DNA of 64,000 bases from an uncultured Anaeromusa sp. (GCF_963668665.1 NZ_OY764902.1:2618001-2682000), one strand, 5' to 3'; counted from the first letter of the stretch, positions 7,719 through 15,337 are shown. Notes: generated by a model not told the origin, from the sequence alone. Translations and numbers: made by a program.

Positions 7719-8237
7719 CTAGTTAACTAGGCGTACACTTAAACCCGAATTTGGAATCGCGAGGCCAAAGTGGTGATCAATGTTGTTCCTTAAATCGGTA
7801 AGCAGTGATGATGGTTCTAACATCTGACCGACTTTTTTTGAGGACTCGGCTCTTGGGTTACTCACTGGTTTGGAGCGATAAATTAAAATTTTTTGTCCAT
7901 CTTCAAGAGCGCGTCGGCAAAGCGCACGAATGTAATAACGATTAAACTCTCCTTCAGCTAACGTTTGGTTTGCATTTGCCGGTATCTTGTAGGTGGTGTA
8001 TCTTCCACTTGGGGTTTTTCTTTGTTCAGAAGGATTAAAGCTGTTGACAAGGCTTTGTGCGAAAGATTCTTCAGTGCCAACAGATAAAGCTTTTTCTAAA
8101 TGTGAAAAATATTGACTTACACCCAAAGTGTTAAGCCGAGGACTGATGTAAATGGATTTTTTTTCGGCATCGTAATGATATTCTTCAAGCATAAAATCTC
8201 GAGTTCTTTTATCGAGGTCAAAGAACAAAAACGCCAT
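7719..8237 (-). CDS. Hypothetical protein, 172 residues
   Basis: Not recognised. On the minus strand, AAGGAG stands eight bases before ATG 8237, giving a start MAFLFFDLDKR. No signal peptide or membrane segment is seen. The sequence is mixed charged, with a basic middle (RYTTYKIP, RRALEDGQK) and ends NSGLSVRLVN. It lies downstream of, and in the same direction as, the 80-residue gene at 8275-8517 (37 bases apart), so the two probably form an operon that runs against the other island genes. Such small paired genes in islands are often toxin-antitoxin or anti-defence pairs, but I see no diagnostic motif. Confidence 0.6.
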   Translation of the reverse strand: MAFLFFDLDKRTRDFMLEEYHYDAEKKSIYISPRLNTLGVSQYFSHLEKALSVGTEESFAQSLVNSFNPSEQRKTPSGRYTTYKIPANANQTLAEGEFNRYYIRALCRRALEDGQKILIYRSKPVSNPRAESSKKVGQMLEPSSLLTDLRNNIDHHFGLAIPNSGLSVRLVN

Positions 8238-8274
8238 ATAAATCAACTCCTTACAAGCCATCTGAAAAAAGAAA

Positions 8275-8517
8275 TTAACGTTGTTTGTTGGATTGAGAGA
8301 GAATACTTCCAGCTAAAGTTTTTGTAATATTGTTGTATTTGTTGCTTGCGAGTACTCGGGAGGCGATAGTTTCCATTTCGACTCCAGTTTGCTTGTCTGC
8401 TTGTGACTGCGAAAGGGCGCTAGCAGCTAATTGTTTCTGAATTCTGCTTGAGTTTGGGTTGGTAAGAATTTCGCTTGCTAGGTGTGCAATATTAGGAGTA
8501 GTTTTCTTTTTATTCAT
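8275..8517 (-). CDS. Small protein with two internal repeats, 80 residues
   Basis: The protein consists of a basic N-terminus and two copies of a helical unit of about 25 residues: residues 12-36 (LASEIL...LAASALSQ) and 51-75 (IASRVL...LAGSILSQ). The two units share the pattern A-S-x-x-L and L-A-x-S-x-L-S-Q. I know small proteins of this kind from many genomes, usually unannotated, but no function. GGTGGAGAAGA precedes the ATG at 8517. It is probably the first gene of a minus-strand pair with the 172-residue protein. Confidence 0.65.
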   Translation of the reverse strand: MNKKKTTPNIAHLASEILTNPNSSRIQKQLAASALSQSQADKQTGVEMETIASRVLASNKYNNITKTLAGSILSQSNKQR

Positions 8518-8594
8518 TCTTCTCCACCAATCTTTTTACGAATTTTAAAAAAATTATAACACAATAAAAGAAAAGGAACAAGAGTTCGCATTGA

Positions 8595-8675
8595 GTAACT
8601 AGGGTATCTGATGGAAGCATAAGAAGATGGGCAATGAGGAAATGATGATCTGTTTTGACTTGAAGCCGGGAAAGT
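8595..8675 (+). pseudogene. Decayed 3' end of a copy of the 141-residue gene
   Basis: Read in frame, this segment gives E-A-stop-E-D-G-Q-stop-G-N-D-D-L-F-stop, which mirrors the tail EEEEDGQWGDEGPF of the gene at 7156-7581 with two internal stops. The similarity continues beyond the stop codon into the shared downstream repeat. Confidence 0.5.
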
Positions 8676-8777
8676 GATTAAAAAAACGACAGGAACTTGT
8701 AAGTGGGCTTTGCATTGATGAAAAGGTGGCTTTGAAAACTGTGGGAAAGTGGGCACACTTTGTGCGCACGAGTGACT
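8627..8777. repeat. About 150-base direct repeat, right copy (includes hairpin copy D)
   Basis: It aligns with 7548-7690 as described there. Hairpin copy D (8741-8777) reads GTGGGAAAGTGGGC-ACACTTTGTGC-GCACGAGTG and has lost some pairing relative to copy C. Confidence 0.6.
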
Positions 8778-8964
8778 GGTAGTACTCATAATATAATCAA
8801 AAAATATGGAAATGTGCTCAATAATAGAGGTATTGGAAAAAGATACAAGTAAAAAGAAGATATATACCAAAAAAAAATTAAAGATTGCAGGAGTATTCGA
8901 ATAAAAGAATAATAAAAAAAGATAAGTAACATTAACAGTTGGATAAGTGGAAGGAGAGATTAAT

Positions 8965-11163
8965 TTGACAACTAAGTCATCTTTGGTAAGTTCAGATGAT
9001 TTTTTTAAAGTTGATTTACACGTGCATACTCCTGCTTCTGGATGTTATAAAGGAATGAAAAATGATGACGAGTATCATGAAATAATAAGAAAATATGTAG
9101 AAAAAGACATCAAAATTATTGCGATTACGGATCATAATTCAATTAAAGGGTACAAAAAAATCTGTTTGCTTAAAAAAGATATAGAAAACAAAATTAAAAT
9201 TTTCAACGAATTAGTAAACAAGCATTCTGAGTTGACTGGCGAATTAGGCATAGTAACTAGTGAGCTAGAAGAGCTAAAAGAAAAAAATGAAGTGTTCAAG
9301 AAAATAACAATTTTGCCAGGCGTTGAATTTGAAGCATCGCCTGGCATTCACTTGCTATTTATTTTTGACCCGATGATTAATTTGAATTTGATAGATGAGT
9401 TATTGGAGCGTGCAGGGTATTTGCCAGATGGACAAGGACTAGAAACTCCAGATAATATTTCTTGTTTTGATGTGCTGGAGGCAATTAGAGAAGCTGGAAG
9501 ATTAGGGGCTATTGTTATTGCATCACATGCGGATAGTAATAAAGGGATTTATAATGATTTAAAAGGAAAATATAGAGCAAATGTATTTCGTTCGGATCTT
9601 TTATCTGGGATATCATATAACAGCCCTCGAACACGAGGAAAAATTGAAGCATTGTTGCAAAATGATGATTATAAAAGAAATGAACCTGTTGCATTTATTC
9701 AATGCTCTGATTATCATGGGGGAACGGATGAAATAGGGAATTGTATAACATATTTGAAACTTGAAGATTTTACATTTTCGTCTGTTTGTTCCGCGTTAAG
9801 AACGCCAGCGCAAAGTGTAAGTGCTACTATTGAGCCAGGGTTGAAATCTTTAATATATAAAATCGCAAGCGACACACATACAATAGTGTTTGAAAAAATA
9901 GACAATCTTGATGAGTTGAAACAGGCGACAGTTGCAATTTTGAACAATAGTTATGGAACTCTCTTAATCGGAGTCGAAACTGGAAACTATGAAAATATTA
10001 TGGGCGTAAAGATTGAAGAAGATAAAATTGCAGAGTGTATCAAGAGCATTTTTAAAGAAATTTCTCCGCGAAAATTTTATGCTGAAGCAGGGCATTATGA
10101 ATATGGCGGAAATAAGGTAGTAGCAATTTTCTTGAAGAAAATTGGGAATTCTTTGTTTTATTCGAATCCAGATAATGCTGTTTATTTTTTGGGGGAGAAT
10201 AAGAAAATAACGAAGGCAAATATGACTGGAGTCGCTAAATTTATCGAAAGAACCATGATGACTAGATTGAGAGAATTTGAAAATCTTAATAACGAACGAA
10301 TTGCATTTCTTGTAAATGAATTGAAATTGTTGAAAGATTCAAATTGCAAGTTTGAATTAGTTAATCATATTGAAAAAGAGTGCTTTGATTTACGCTCTGT
10401 AGCAGATCTTGAGGTGATTTCTGCGGATGATATAATAATAGAAAATAGCGTGTTAGCAACTAATGGCGAGCCTGATGGAAAAGTGATTTTTATTCATAAA
10501 GCAGAGCCTCGTCTGTCAGATGCATATCTTAGAGTTACTGCTCCATCGACTAATAAAGTGGAAAATAGTAATGGAAAAGAGGTTCCAGGAAAATCAGTTA
10601 TAATTGCACCTGGTGGGGGAGTTTATATTAATCAGTCCGATAATGCTAAATCAATTCTCCCTTTAGTTCCTTATGAATCTGTATTGGTATTGACAATAAA
10701 AGATAGATTTAAAGATATGATTTCTGAACGTGCAATTGTAGGTTGGATGAAGTCTTCTCTTTTTCTATGGTATTTTGATATTGTATTTGGAGATGGCTGT
10801 TATGACAATTTTAAAAAAATAGGGCAAATACCAATCCCGGATTTTTCTGAAAATTCACTTGGAGTTAAAGTGGTTGACGCTATTGATAACATTATCCATT
10901 TGGAGAATGCTATGTTGGAAGAACTGCGCTCAAAAAGTGATAGTATGACCGAAAAGATTGAAGAGCATAATAAGAAAGTCTTTGAGTATGCTCGAGAAAT
11001 TGACAAACTCTTTTTTTCAGCTTTTGAGCTAACGGAAGAAAACCTCACCATGATTGAAGAATTTTTTGAGCTGAAAAAAATATTTAGCTTATTTGAGAAA
11101 GTGACTAGCGAAGAGATTGATATTACACCAATAATTGAAGCGGAAGATGTGCTGGCTTTATAA
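8965..11163 (+). CDS. PHP phosphoesterase / AlbA-like / TaqI-C-like fusion protein
   Basis: The 732-residue protein has three recognisable parts. The N-terminal PHP domain shows the metal ligands DLHVHTPASG (His19, His21), ITDHNSIKG, PGVEFEAS, SHADSNKG and CSDYHGG, interrupted by a short coiled coil near residues 75-110. Residues about 295-440 resemble an AlbA_2 (Schlafen-like) nucleic-acid-binding domain: NNSYGTLLIGVETG. Residues about 570-725 resemble the C-terminal target-recognition domain of TaqI-type methyltransferases: ERAIVGWMKSSLFLWYF, then IGQIPIPDF and IDKLFFSAFELTEEN. TTG 8965 has GGAAGGAGAG eight bases upstream and is preferred over GTG 8947. The gene is much richer in A+T than its surroundings, a sign of transfer. 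I infer a nucleic-acid-directed phosphoesterase, possibly defensive. Confidence 0.75.
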   Translation: MTTKSSLVSSDDFFKVDLHVHTPASGCYKGMKNDDEYHEIIRKYVEKDIKIIAITDHNSIKGYKKICLLKKDIENKIKIFNELVNKHSELTGELGIVTSELEELKEKNEVFKKITILPGVEFEASPGIHLLFIFDPMINLNLIDELLERAGYLPDGQGLETPDNISCFDVLEAIREAGRLGAIVIASHADSNKGIYNDLKGKYRANVFRSDLLSGISYNSPRTRGKIEALLQNDDYKRNEPVAFIQCSDYHGGTDEIGNCITYLKLEDFTFSSVCSALRTPAQSVSATIEPGLKSLIYKIASDTHTIVFEKIDNLDELKQATVAILNNSYGTLLIGVETGNYENIMGVKIEEDKIAECIKSIFKEISPRKFYAEAGHYEYGGNKVVAIFLKKIGNSLFYSNPDNAVYFLGENKKITKANMTGVAKFIERTMMTRLREFENLNNERIAFLVNELKLLKDSNCKFELVNHIEKECFDLRSVADLEVISADDIIIENSVLATNGEPDGKVIFIHKAEPRLSDAYLRVTAPSTNKVENSNGKEVPGKSVIIAPGGGVYINQSDNAKSILPLVPYESVLVLTIKDRFKDMISERAIVGWMKSSLFLWYFDIVFGDGCYDNFKKIGQIPIPDFSENSLGVKVVDAIDNIIHLENAMLEELRSKSDSMTEKIEEHNKKVFEYAREIDKLFFSAFELTEENLTMIEEFFELKKIFSLFEKVTSEEIDITPIIEAEDVLAL

Positions 11164-11215
11164 GAGGTGCATATTGAAAAATAAAATAGCTTAGGGGCTT
11201 TTTGTCCGGATTTGC

Positions 11216-11309
11216 AAGGGGGCGGATCGCCTCCACCAAAAAAATCCGGATTTTGTCCAAACTATAAAACCCGCTAATGCCTGAATTTATAGGCGTCAGC
11301 GGGTTTTTT
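11216..11309. repeat. attR-like repeat at the right end of the island
   Basis: TCGCCTCCACCA (11227-11238), AATCCGGATT-TTGTCCAAACTATAAAACCCG and a terminator repeat the end of ssrA. Just upstream, GGGGGCG (11218-11224 region) followed by three bases and CGCCTCC recreates the two strands of the tmRNA acceptor stem as a tight hairpin. The full tmRNA body is absent, so this is not a second gene. Confidence 0.7.
11268..11309 (+). terminator. Intrinsic terminator in the right repeat
   Basis: AACCCGCT (11268-11275) pairs with AGCGGGTT (11298-11305), with an inner GCCT/AGGC arm and six T residues. It probably is the original ssrA terminator and now ends transcription from the PHP gene. Confidence 0.85.
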
Positions 11310-11517
11310 GTAATTTCAGGCTAGAAATACAGCTAAGATAAAATAATTTGTTATTTTATCAAATTGTAAAAAGAAGGAAAATGATATTTCGCTTAGAAAT
11401 AGATAAAAATAGTGCACAAAAATTATAGTAAAGCGCAAAACTAACTAAGCAAGAGTTGGTTGAAAAGGTTTATAGCCCCATAGTTCAAAGGATGTTCGAG
11501 ACAAAGGAGGGAGAAAT

Positions 11518-12555
11518 TTGAAAGCCAAATTACTTATTGCCTTAATTTTATTAATCATTTTCTCGCCTCAGACTTTTGCTTATGCTGGCGAAGCCAATTT
11601 AGCTGCTGTTATTCAGCGGAATTGGTCCCAGTGGCATGACAAGCAAGATAATATTAGTTATGCTCAAGTGGTTGCACAATTGGAATGCCCTTATACGGGC
11701 GATGATGCGGCAGCCTTAGTAGCCTTGGCGCAATATTTTCGTAAGAACCGGATTAATTATTCCCTGAATATGGATTCCGTATTAAAAATGGCAGAGCGGC
11801 CAATACTACAAGAAGGATATCAAAAAGAACTGCAAAGTTTGGCTCAGGCTAGCCACGAGTTATATGCTTCAGGACAACCCAATTTTTCCGTCTTAAAACA
11901 AGGACCTATTGGAGACTGTTTTTTCTTTTCAGGCATTGGCTGGTTGGCTAATTATCGCCCTCAAGTTTTGATGAATGCCATTACTCCCTTGTCAGATGGT
12001 CGATATAAAGTTGTATTTCCCAATAATCTGCAGGTTGTTGTTAATCGGCCTACGGATGCTGAAATGTTATTCTTTAATTCTTCGTCAACCATTTCTGATG
12101 GATTGTGGGTTACTATTTTAGAAAAAGCTGTGGGCGCTATATTGCCAAACTATACCAAAAGAGTCGTCAACGAAGAAGAGCCAGCCTACAATCTTGCATT
12201 GGGAGGTGCTCCTGCTACTATTGAACGGATTTGGACCGCTAAAACGCCCAATGTTGTGTATTTGCATAATAGTAGCTATGCAGAGGTCAGACGGATACTG
12301 GTTATGATGCAAAAGAAGCAGCTTATGTCTCAAGCGCTTACTGGCAAGAGACCGCCAACTCCTAGTATTGCTGGAAATCATGTTTATGCCATTATGGGGT
12401 TTGATGATCAACATGACGTGGTTACACTGTGGAACCCTTGGGGGGATGAGTTTTCACCTTTGCCAGGCCATAGCGGATTTCCTAGGAAGCACGGGGTTTT
12501 TCATCTTTCCCTCAAAGAATTCTGTGCGTTTTATGAAGTGTTGTTCGTAGAATAG
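11518..12555 (+). CDS. Exported calpain-like cysteine protease
   Basis: Calpain-type (family C2) proteases use a Cys-His-Asn triad. The protein shows QGPIGDCFFFSG with Cys at about residue 132, GNHVYAIMGF with His at about 287, and LWNPWG with Asn at about 306; spacing and surrounding residues fit the calpain fold. A signal peptide (residues 1-23, charged start, long hydrophobic core, A-Y-A-G) directs it out of the cytosol. The start is TTG 11518, six bases after AAAGGAGGG. It is the first gene right of the island; 278 AT-rich bases precede it. No calcium-binding or adhesion domain is attached. Targets are unknown; bacterial calpains are rare enough to note. Confidence 0.85.
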   Translation: MKAKLLIALILLIIFSPQTFAYAGEANLAAVIQRNWSQWHDKQDNISYAQVVAQLECPYTGDDAAALVALAQYFRKNRINYSLNMDSVLKMAERPILQEGYQKELQSLAQASHELYASGQPNFSVLKQGPIGDCFFFSGIGWLANYRPQVLMNAITPLSDGRYKVVFPNNLQVVVNRPTDAEMLFFNSSSTISDGLWVTILEKAVGAILPNYTKRVVNEEEPAYNLALGGAPATIERIWTAKTPNVVYLHNSSYAEVRRILVMMQKKQLMSQALTGKRPPTPSIAGNHVYAIMGFDDQHDVVTLWNPWGDEFSPLPGHSGFPRKHGVFHLSLKEFCAFYEVLFVE

Positions 12556-12656
12556 TAATTGTCTTTATTTCAAAGGGATAAATAAGAAACGATGGGATTT
12601 ATTTGGGCGGTAGTCGATGTTGGATGAAATTCTAGCATGTTTGGAGGAAATCAGAG

Positions 12657-13388
12657 ATGAATAGAAGACCAATACGCTTGTTTCTGATGGTGTTGCTGCT
12701 CGTTGCAGTCACAATTCTTATTGGTGGAGACCTTCAAGCAAAAGGGTTGGAACGTGGCACTGCTGCGTACGAAGAATCGCTTGTGAAGGATATCGGGGAA
12801 CGAGAAAAGCTGCCGGAGACTGACGTGCCACGTTCTGAATGGTATACAGCGCAAGCGGTGCAAGGCTGGGGTCCTATGCCTAGGGTTTTTCCGAAAATAG
12901 AGAGGTTAGTGGAAACGCTGCCTCCAGGAACCGACATTATCCAATGGAAGAGAGACCGGGTTATTGCTATTGCCAAACACTATATTGGTCTGCCCTATCG
13001 TCATCACCATATTCCCGGCTGGTCTCCCGCAACCGGAAGTAAGTTAAATCCTCAGCCCGGCCCGGGACTTGATTGCAGCGATTTTACAGCATGGGTATAT
13101 AATTTTGGCTTTGGAATTCCTCTGAATAGTGATGTGGTCTCGCAGTCGCAGATGAAAGCGCGTCCCGGATATATTCTGCCTAAAGGCATTCGGCGAATTG
13201 AACCAGGCGAGGGCTTTTTGCCCGGCGATTTACTTTATATTATGGATTCAAGCAAGACTCACATAGTGCATGTTGTGCTTTTTATTGACGAAGAGCATAT
13301 TATTGATTCAACCGGTACTCATGTAGATGTGCGCCATTTTAGTGGATGGTATCGCGAACGGCTATCGCATGGTATACGCATTTTTTAA
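12657..13388 (+). CDS. Exported NlpC/P60-like amidase or peptidase
   Basis: The protein starts with a signal peptide (residues 1-28, ending LQAKG). The C-terminal half carries an NlpC/P60-type core: LDCSDFTAWVYNFGFGIPLN with the catalytic Cys at about residue 140, GDLLYIMDS, and THIVHVVLFI with the catalytic His near 202. Unlike many family members it has no SH3 or LysM cell-wall-binding domain in front; residues 30-100 are unassigned. Such enzymes cleave peptidoglycan stem peptides or related amides in the periplasm. It follows the calpain-like gene by 101 bases in the same direction and may belong to the same unit. Ribosome site TTGGAGGAAATCAG. Confidence 0.8.
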   Translation: MNRRPIRLFLMVLLLVAVTILIGGDLQAKGLERGTAAYEESLVKDIGEREKLPETDVPRSEWYTAQAVQGWGPMPRVFPKIERLVETLPPGTDIIQWKRDRVIAIAKHYIGLPYRHHHIPGWSPATGSKLNPQPGPGLDCSDFTAWVYNFGFGIPLNSDVVSQSQMKARPGYILPKGIRRIEPGEGFLPGDLLYIMDSSKTHIVHVVLFIDEEHIIDSTGTHVDVRHFSGWYRERLSHGIRIF

Positions 13389-13440
13389 CGCTAATTATGT
13401 AGGTTTGGTTGTCATTTTGTTTCGAAGGTGGTCCAAGAAA

Positions 13441-14193
13441 ATGAGTAGATTGCAGCAGCTTTTGCGTGAAATTGATGCTAAACAGGAACTAATCAACAAG
13501 CAAAGTCCCTTGGAACAGACACAAATCAAGAACCTCAAAGAATACTTCAAAGTGGGTCTGACCTTCACTTCCAATGCCTTGGAGGGTAACATCCTAACCG
13601 AATCGGAAACAAAAGTAGTCTTGGAAGATGGCGTAACCATCGGCGGAAAGCCGCTGAAAGACCACTTGGACGCCATTGGACATGGACGCGCTTTCGATTG
13701 GATGTGGGAGCTGGCTAAAGGTGTTGCGATTTCCGAAGAAGATGTAAAAAAGATGCATGTTCTTTGCTTTCAACCCAGTGAAGGAGAACAGGCAGGCGAG
13801 TATCGCCATGTGAATGTCGTCATAACTGGCTCCCAGCATAATGACCGGTTGCCCAGCCATGAAGAAGTACCTGCCTTGATGAATGCATGGGCAGTGGGCT
13901 TGACGGAGAAGAGAAAGAACCGCCACCCTGTTCAGTATGCAGCCCAACTGCACCAGGAGTTCATCGTCATTCATCCTTTTGCAGACGGCAATGGAAGAAT
14001 TGCACGATTGCTGTTGAATCATGCCCTGATTTCCCAGGGCTACCCGCCCGTCATTATTTCTCCTGTGTTCAAGCATGAATACATCCAAGCCCTGGAACAA
14101 AGCCATACAAAGCCGGAGAATTTTACGGCATACATCGCAGAGCAGGCACTTCAGGCGCAACGGGATTACATTAGGTTGTTAAGAATAGAATAA
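13441..14193 (+). CDS. Fic-domain protein, copy 2
   Basis: This 250-residue protein is nearly identical in sequence and colinear with the island copy at 919-1668. HPFADGNGRIAR starts at residue 178 and the inhibitory motif SNALEG is at 44-49, so activity and self-inhibition should be the same. The start ATG 13441 follows GGTGGTCCAAG. About 50 bases upstream of the start are also shared with copy 1 (GTCATTTT and GGTCCAAG), so the duplication included the leader. A terminator follows. The few differences (for example Thr-Phe-Thr-Ser for Thr-Tyr-Ala-Ser before the inhibitory motif) are spread out, which fits duplication some time ago, or separate arrival, rather than a recent copy. Confidence 0.93.
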   Translation: MSRLQQLLREIDAKQELINKQSPLEQTQIKNLKEYFKVGLTFTSNALEGNILTESETKVVLEDGVTIGGKPLKDHLDAIGHGRAFDWMWELAKGVAISEEDVKKMHVLCFQPSEGEQAGEYRHVNVVITGSQHNDRLPSHEEVPALMNAWAVGLTEKRKNRHPVQYAAQLHQEFIVIHPFADGNGRIARLLLNHALISQGYPPVIISPVFKHEYIQALEQSHTKPENFTAYIAEQALQAQRDYIRLLRIE

Positions 14194-14208
14194 AAGATGA
14201 GTTGAAGA

Positions 14209-14250
14209 AACCCGCTAAAGCTTAATGATATTAAGTCTTAGCGGGAATTT
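14209..14250 (+). terminator. Intrinsic terminator after Fic copy 2
   Basis: CCCGCTAA (14211-14218) pairs with TTAGCGGG (14238-14245), with an inner TTAAT/ATTAA arm; a short T tract (AATTT) follows. Confidence 0.75.
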
Positions 14251-14273
14251 CTATCCTGGAGCTGTTTTTGGCA

Positions 14274-15331
14274 GATTGTAAAATGAAGTGCGACAGGCGC
14301 ACAGCGTAAAAAAGTACAGCTCACGCGAATCCTTCGTGTAGAATGAAGTATCTCACCACACCATTCGACGGAGGACTCAACATGAGCTACCATCATTTTA
14401 CTATATGCGAGCGCGGCCGTATAGAAGGATTACATCAAGCAGGGTACTCCGCTCGCAAAATAGGCGTAGTTATGGGACGACATCATTCATCGATCTCCCG
14501 TGAATTAAAGCGAGACAATGCTTCAACCTATATCGCAGAATCCTCGCAACAGGGCTATGAGACCAGACGTACTCGATCAAAACCTGTCGGGAAATTTACG
14601 GATTCCCTAGCAGCAACCATTGAAGAAAAACTTTCTGAAACGTGGTCTCCAGAACAAATCGCCAATACTCTTCTTGCCGGCAAGCTGAGTTTCAAAACCA
14701 TTTATACATGGCTTTATAGAGGTTGGTTAAAACATAGTAATTTAGAACAGCTCAGACAAAAAGGAAAGCGGCGAAAGCCAGTGGAAACACGGGGGCGGTT
14801 GGCCGTTGGCCATACCATTGCTGAGCGGCCCACTGAGGTCGAAAGCAGAGATACATTTGGACACTGGGAACTAGATACAGTAGTGTCCAGCCGTGGCAAG
14901 AGTAAAGGATGCCTAGCTACCTTTGTAGAGCGCAAAAGCCGTCTATATACCGCTATCAAAATACCTGATCGTTCCACTGCTTCTATGGAATCAGCCATTA
15001 TTCAAGTATAGTCGGCTTTGCCTAGTGCTGCTTTTAAAACAGCCACTTCAGACCGCGGGAAAGAATTTGCTTGCCATGAAGCACTCCATGAAAAATTAGG
15101 GCTTCCACTATATTTCGCCGATCCGTATTGTTCTTGGCAACGCGGAAGTAATGAGAATGCGAATGGACTTCTGCGAGAGTTTTATCCCAAGAAAACCGAC
15201 TTGGCCTTAATTGACCAGGATGATCTTATTAAGAATTTGTTCCTTCTTAATTCTAGGCCTAGAAAATGTTTAGGCTGGAAATCTCCTATTCAAGTCTTTT
15301 TACACGAGGTGTCGCACTTGGCTTGACAATC
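14274..15331 (+). mobile_element. IS30-family insertion sequence
   Basis: The left end GATTGTAAAATGAAGTGCGACA (14274 on) and the right end, read on the minus strand from 15331 (GATTGTCAAGCCAAGTGCGACA), form imperfect terminal inverted repeats of about 22 bases. Between them is one transposase frame of the IS30 type. Total length about 1058 bases is normal. I see no clear target duplication at the edges, so the insertion may be old or rearranged. The transposase is interrupted, which makes the element non-autonomous. Confidence 0.85.
14382..15326 (+). pseudogene. IS30-family transposase with in-frame amber codon
   Basis: The frame starts at ATG 14382 behind GGAGG and runs to TGA 15324-15326, but TAG at 15009-15011 splits it into 209 and about 104 codons without a frame change. 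The N-terminal part has the helix-turn-helix typical of IS30 (GRHHSSISRELKR) and WELDTVV with the first catalytic Asp. The second part contains SDRGKEF with the second Asp and NENANGLLRE with the Glu. All DDE residues are therefore present but on separate polypeptides unless the amber codon is read through. I treat it as inactivated by one point mutation. Confidence 0.85.
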
Positions 15332-15337
15332 CGCCTT

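Larger units (their letters stand above)
8518..8964. other. AT-rich spacer with decayed repeat
   Basis: Apart from the right copy of the direct repeat and hairpin copy D, this 447-base gap holds only AT-rich DNA. A 32-codon frame from ATG 8806 to 8904 lacks a ribosome site and is not called. The promoter of the PHP-domain gene must lie here, but I cannot place it reliably. Confidence 0.5.
793..11238. mobile_element. Genomic island integrated in the 3' end of ssrA
   Basis: The last 12 bases of ssrA (TCGCCTCCACCA, 793-804) recur at 11227-11238, and the similarity continues downstream through AATCCGGATT, TGTCCAAACTATAAAACCCG and a terminator at both ends. This is the layout expected of an element inserted at the tmRNA end that re-supplies the gene terminus. 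Between the repeats are a Fic gene, a helicase-like P-loop gene, a large serine recombinase, unknown genes, four copies of a hairpin repeat and a low-GC PHP-domain gene. No tyrosine integrase, the usual enzyme for tRNA or tmRNA sites, is present; the only recombinase is of the serine type. Boundaries are inferred from the repeats, not from an empty site. Confidence 0.75.

Noticed and set aside
8806..8904. 32-codon frame before the PHP gene
   Set aside because: No ribosome site and a Lys-rich composition that simply reflects AT-rich DNA.
11216..11238. Possible second tRNA or tmRNA gene at the right end of the island
   Set aside because: Only the acceptor-stem strands are present, three bases apart; no body of a tRNA or tmRNA lies between them.
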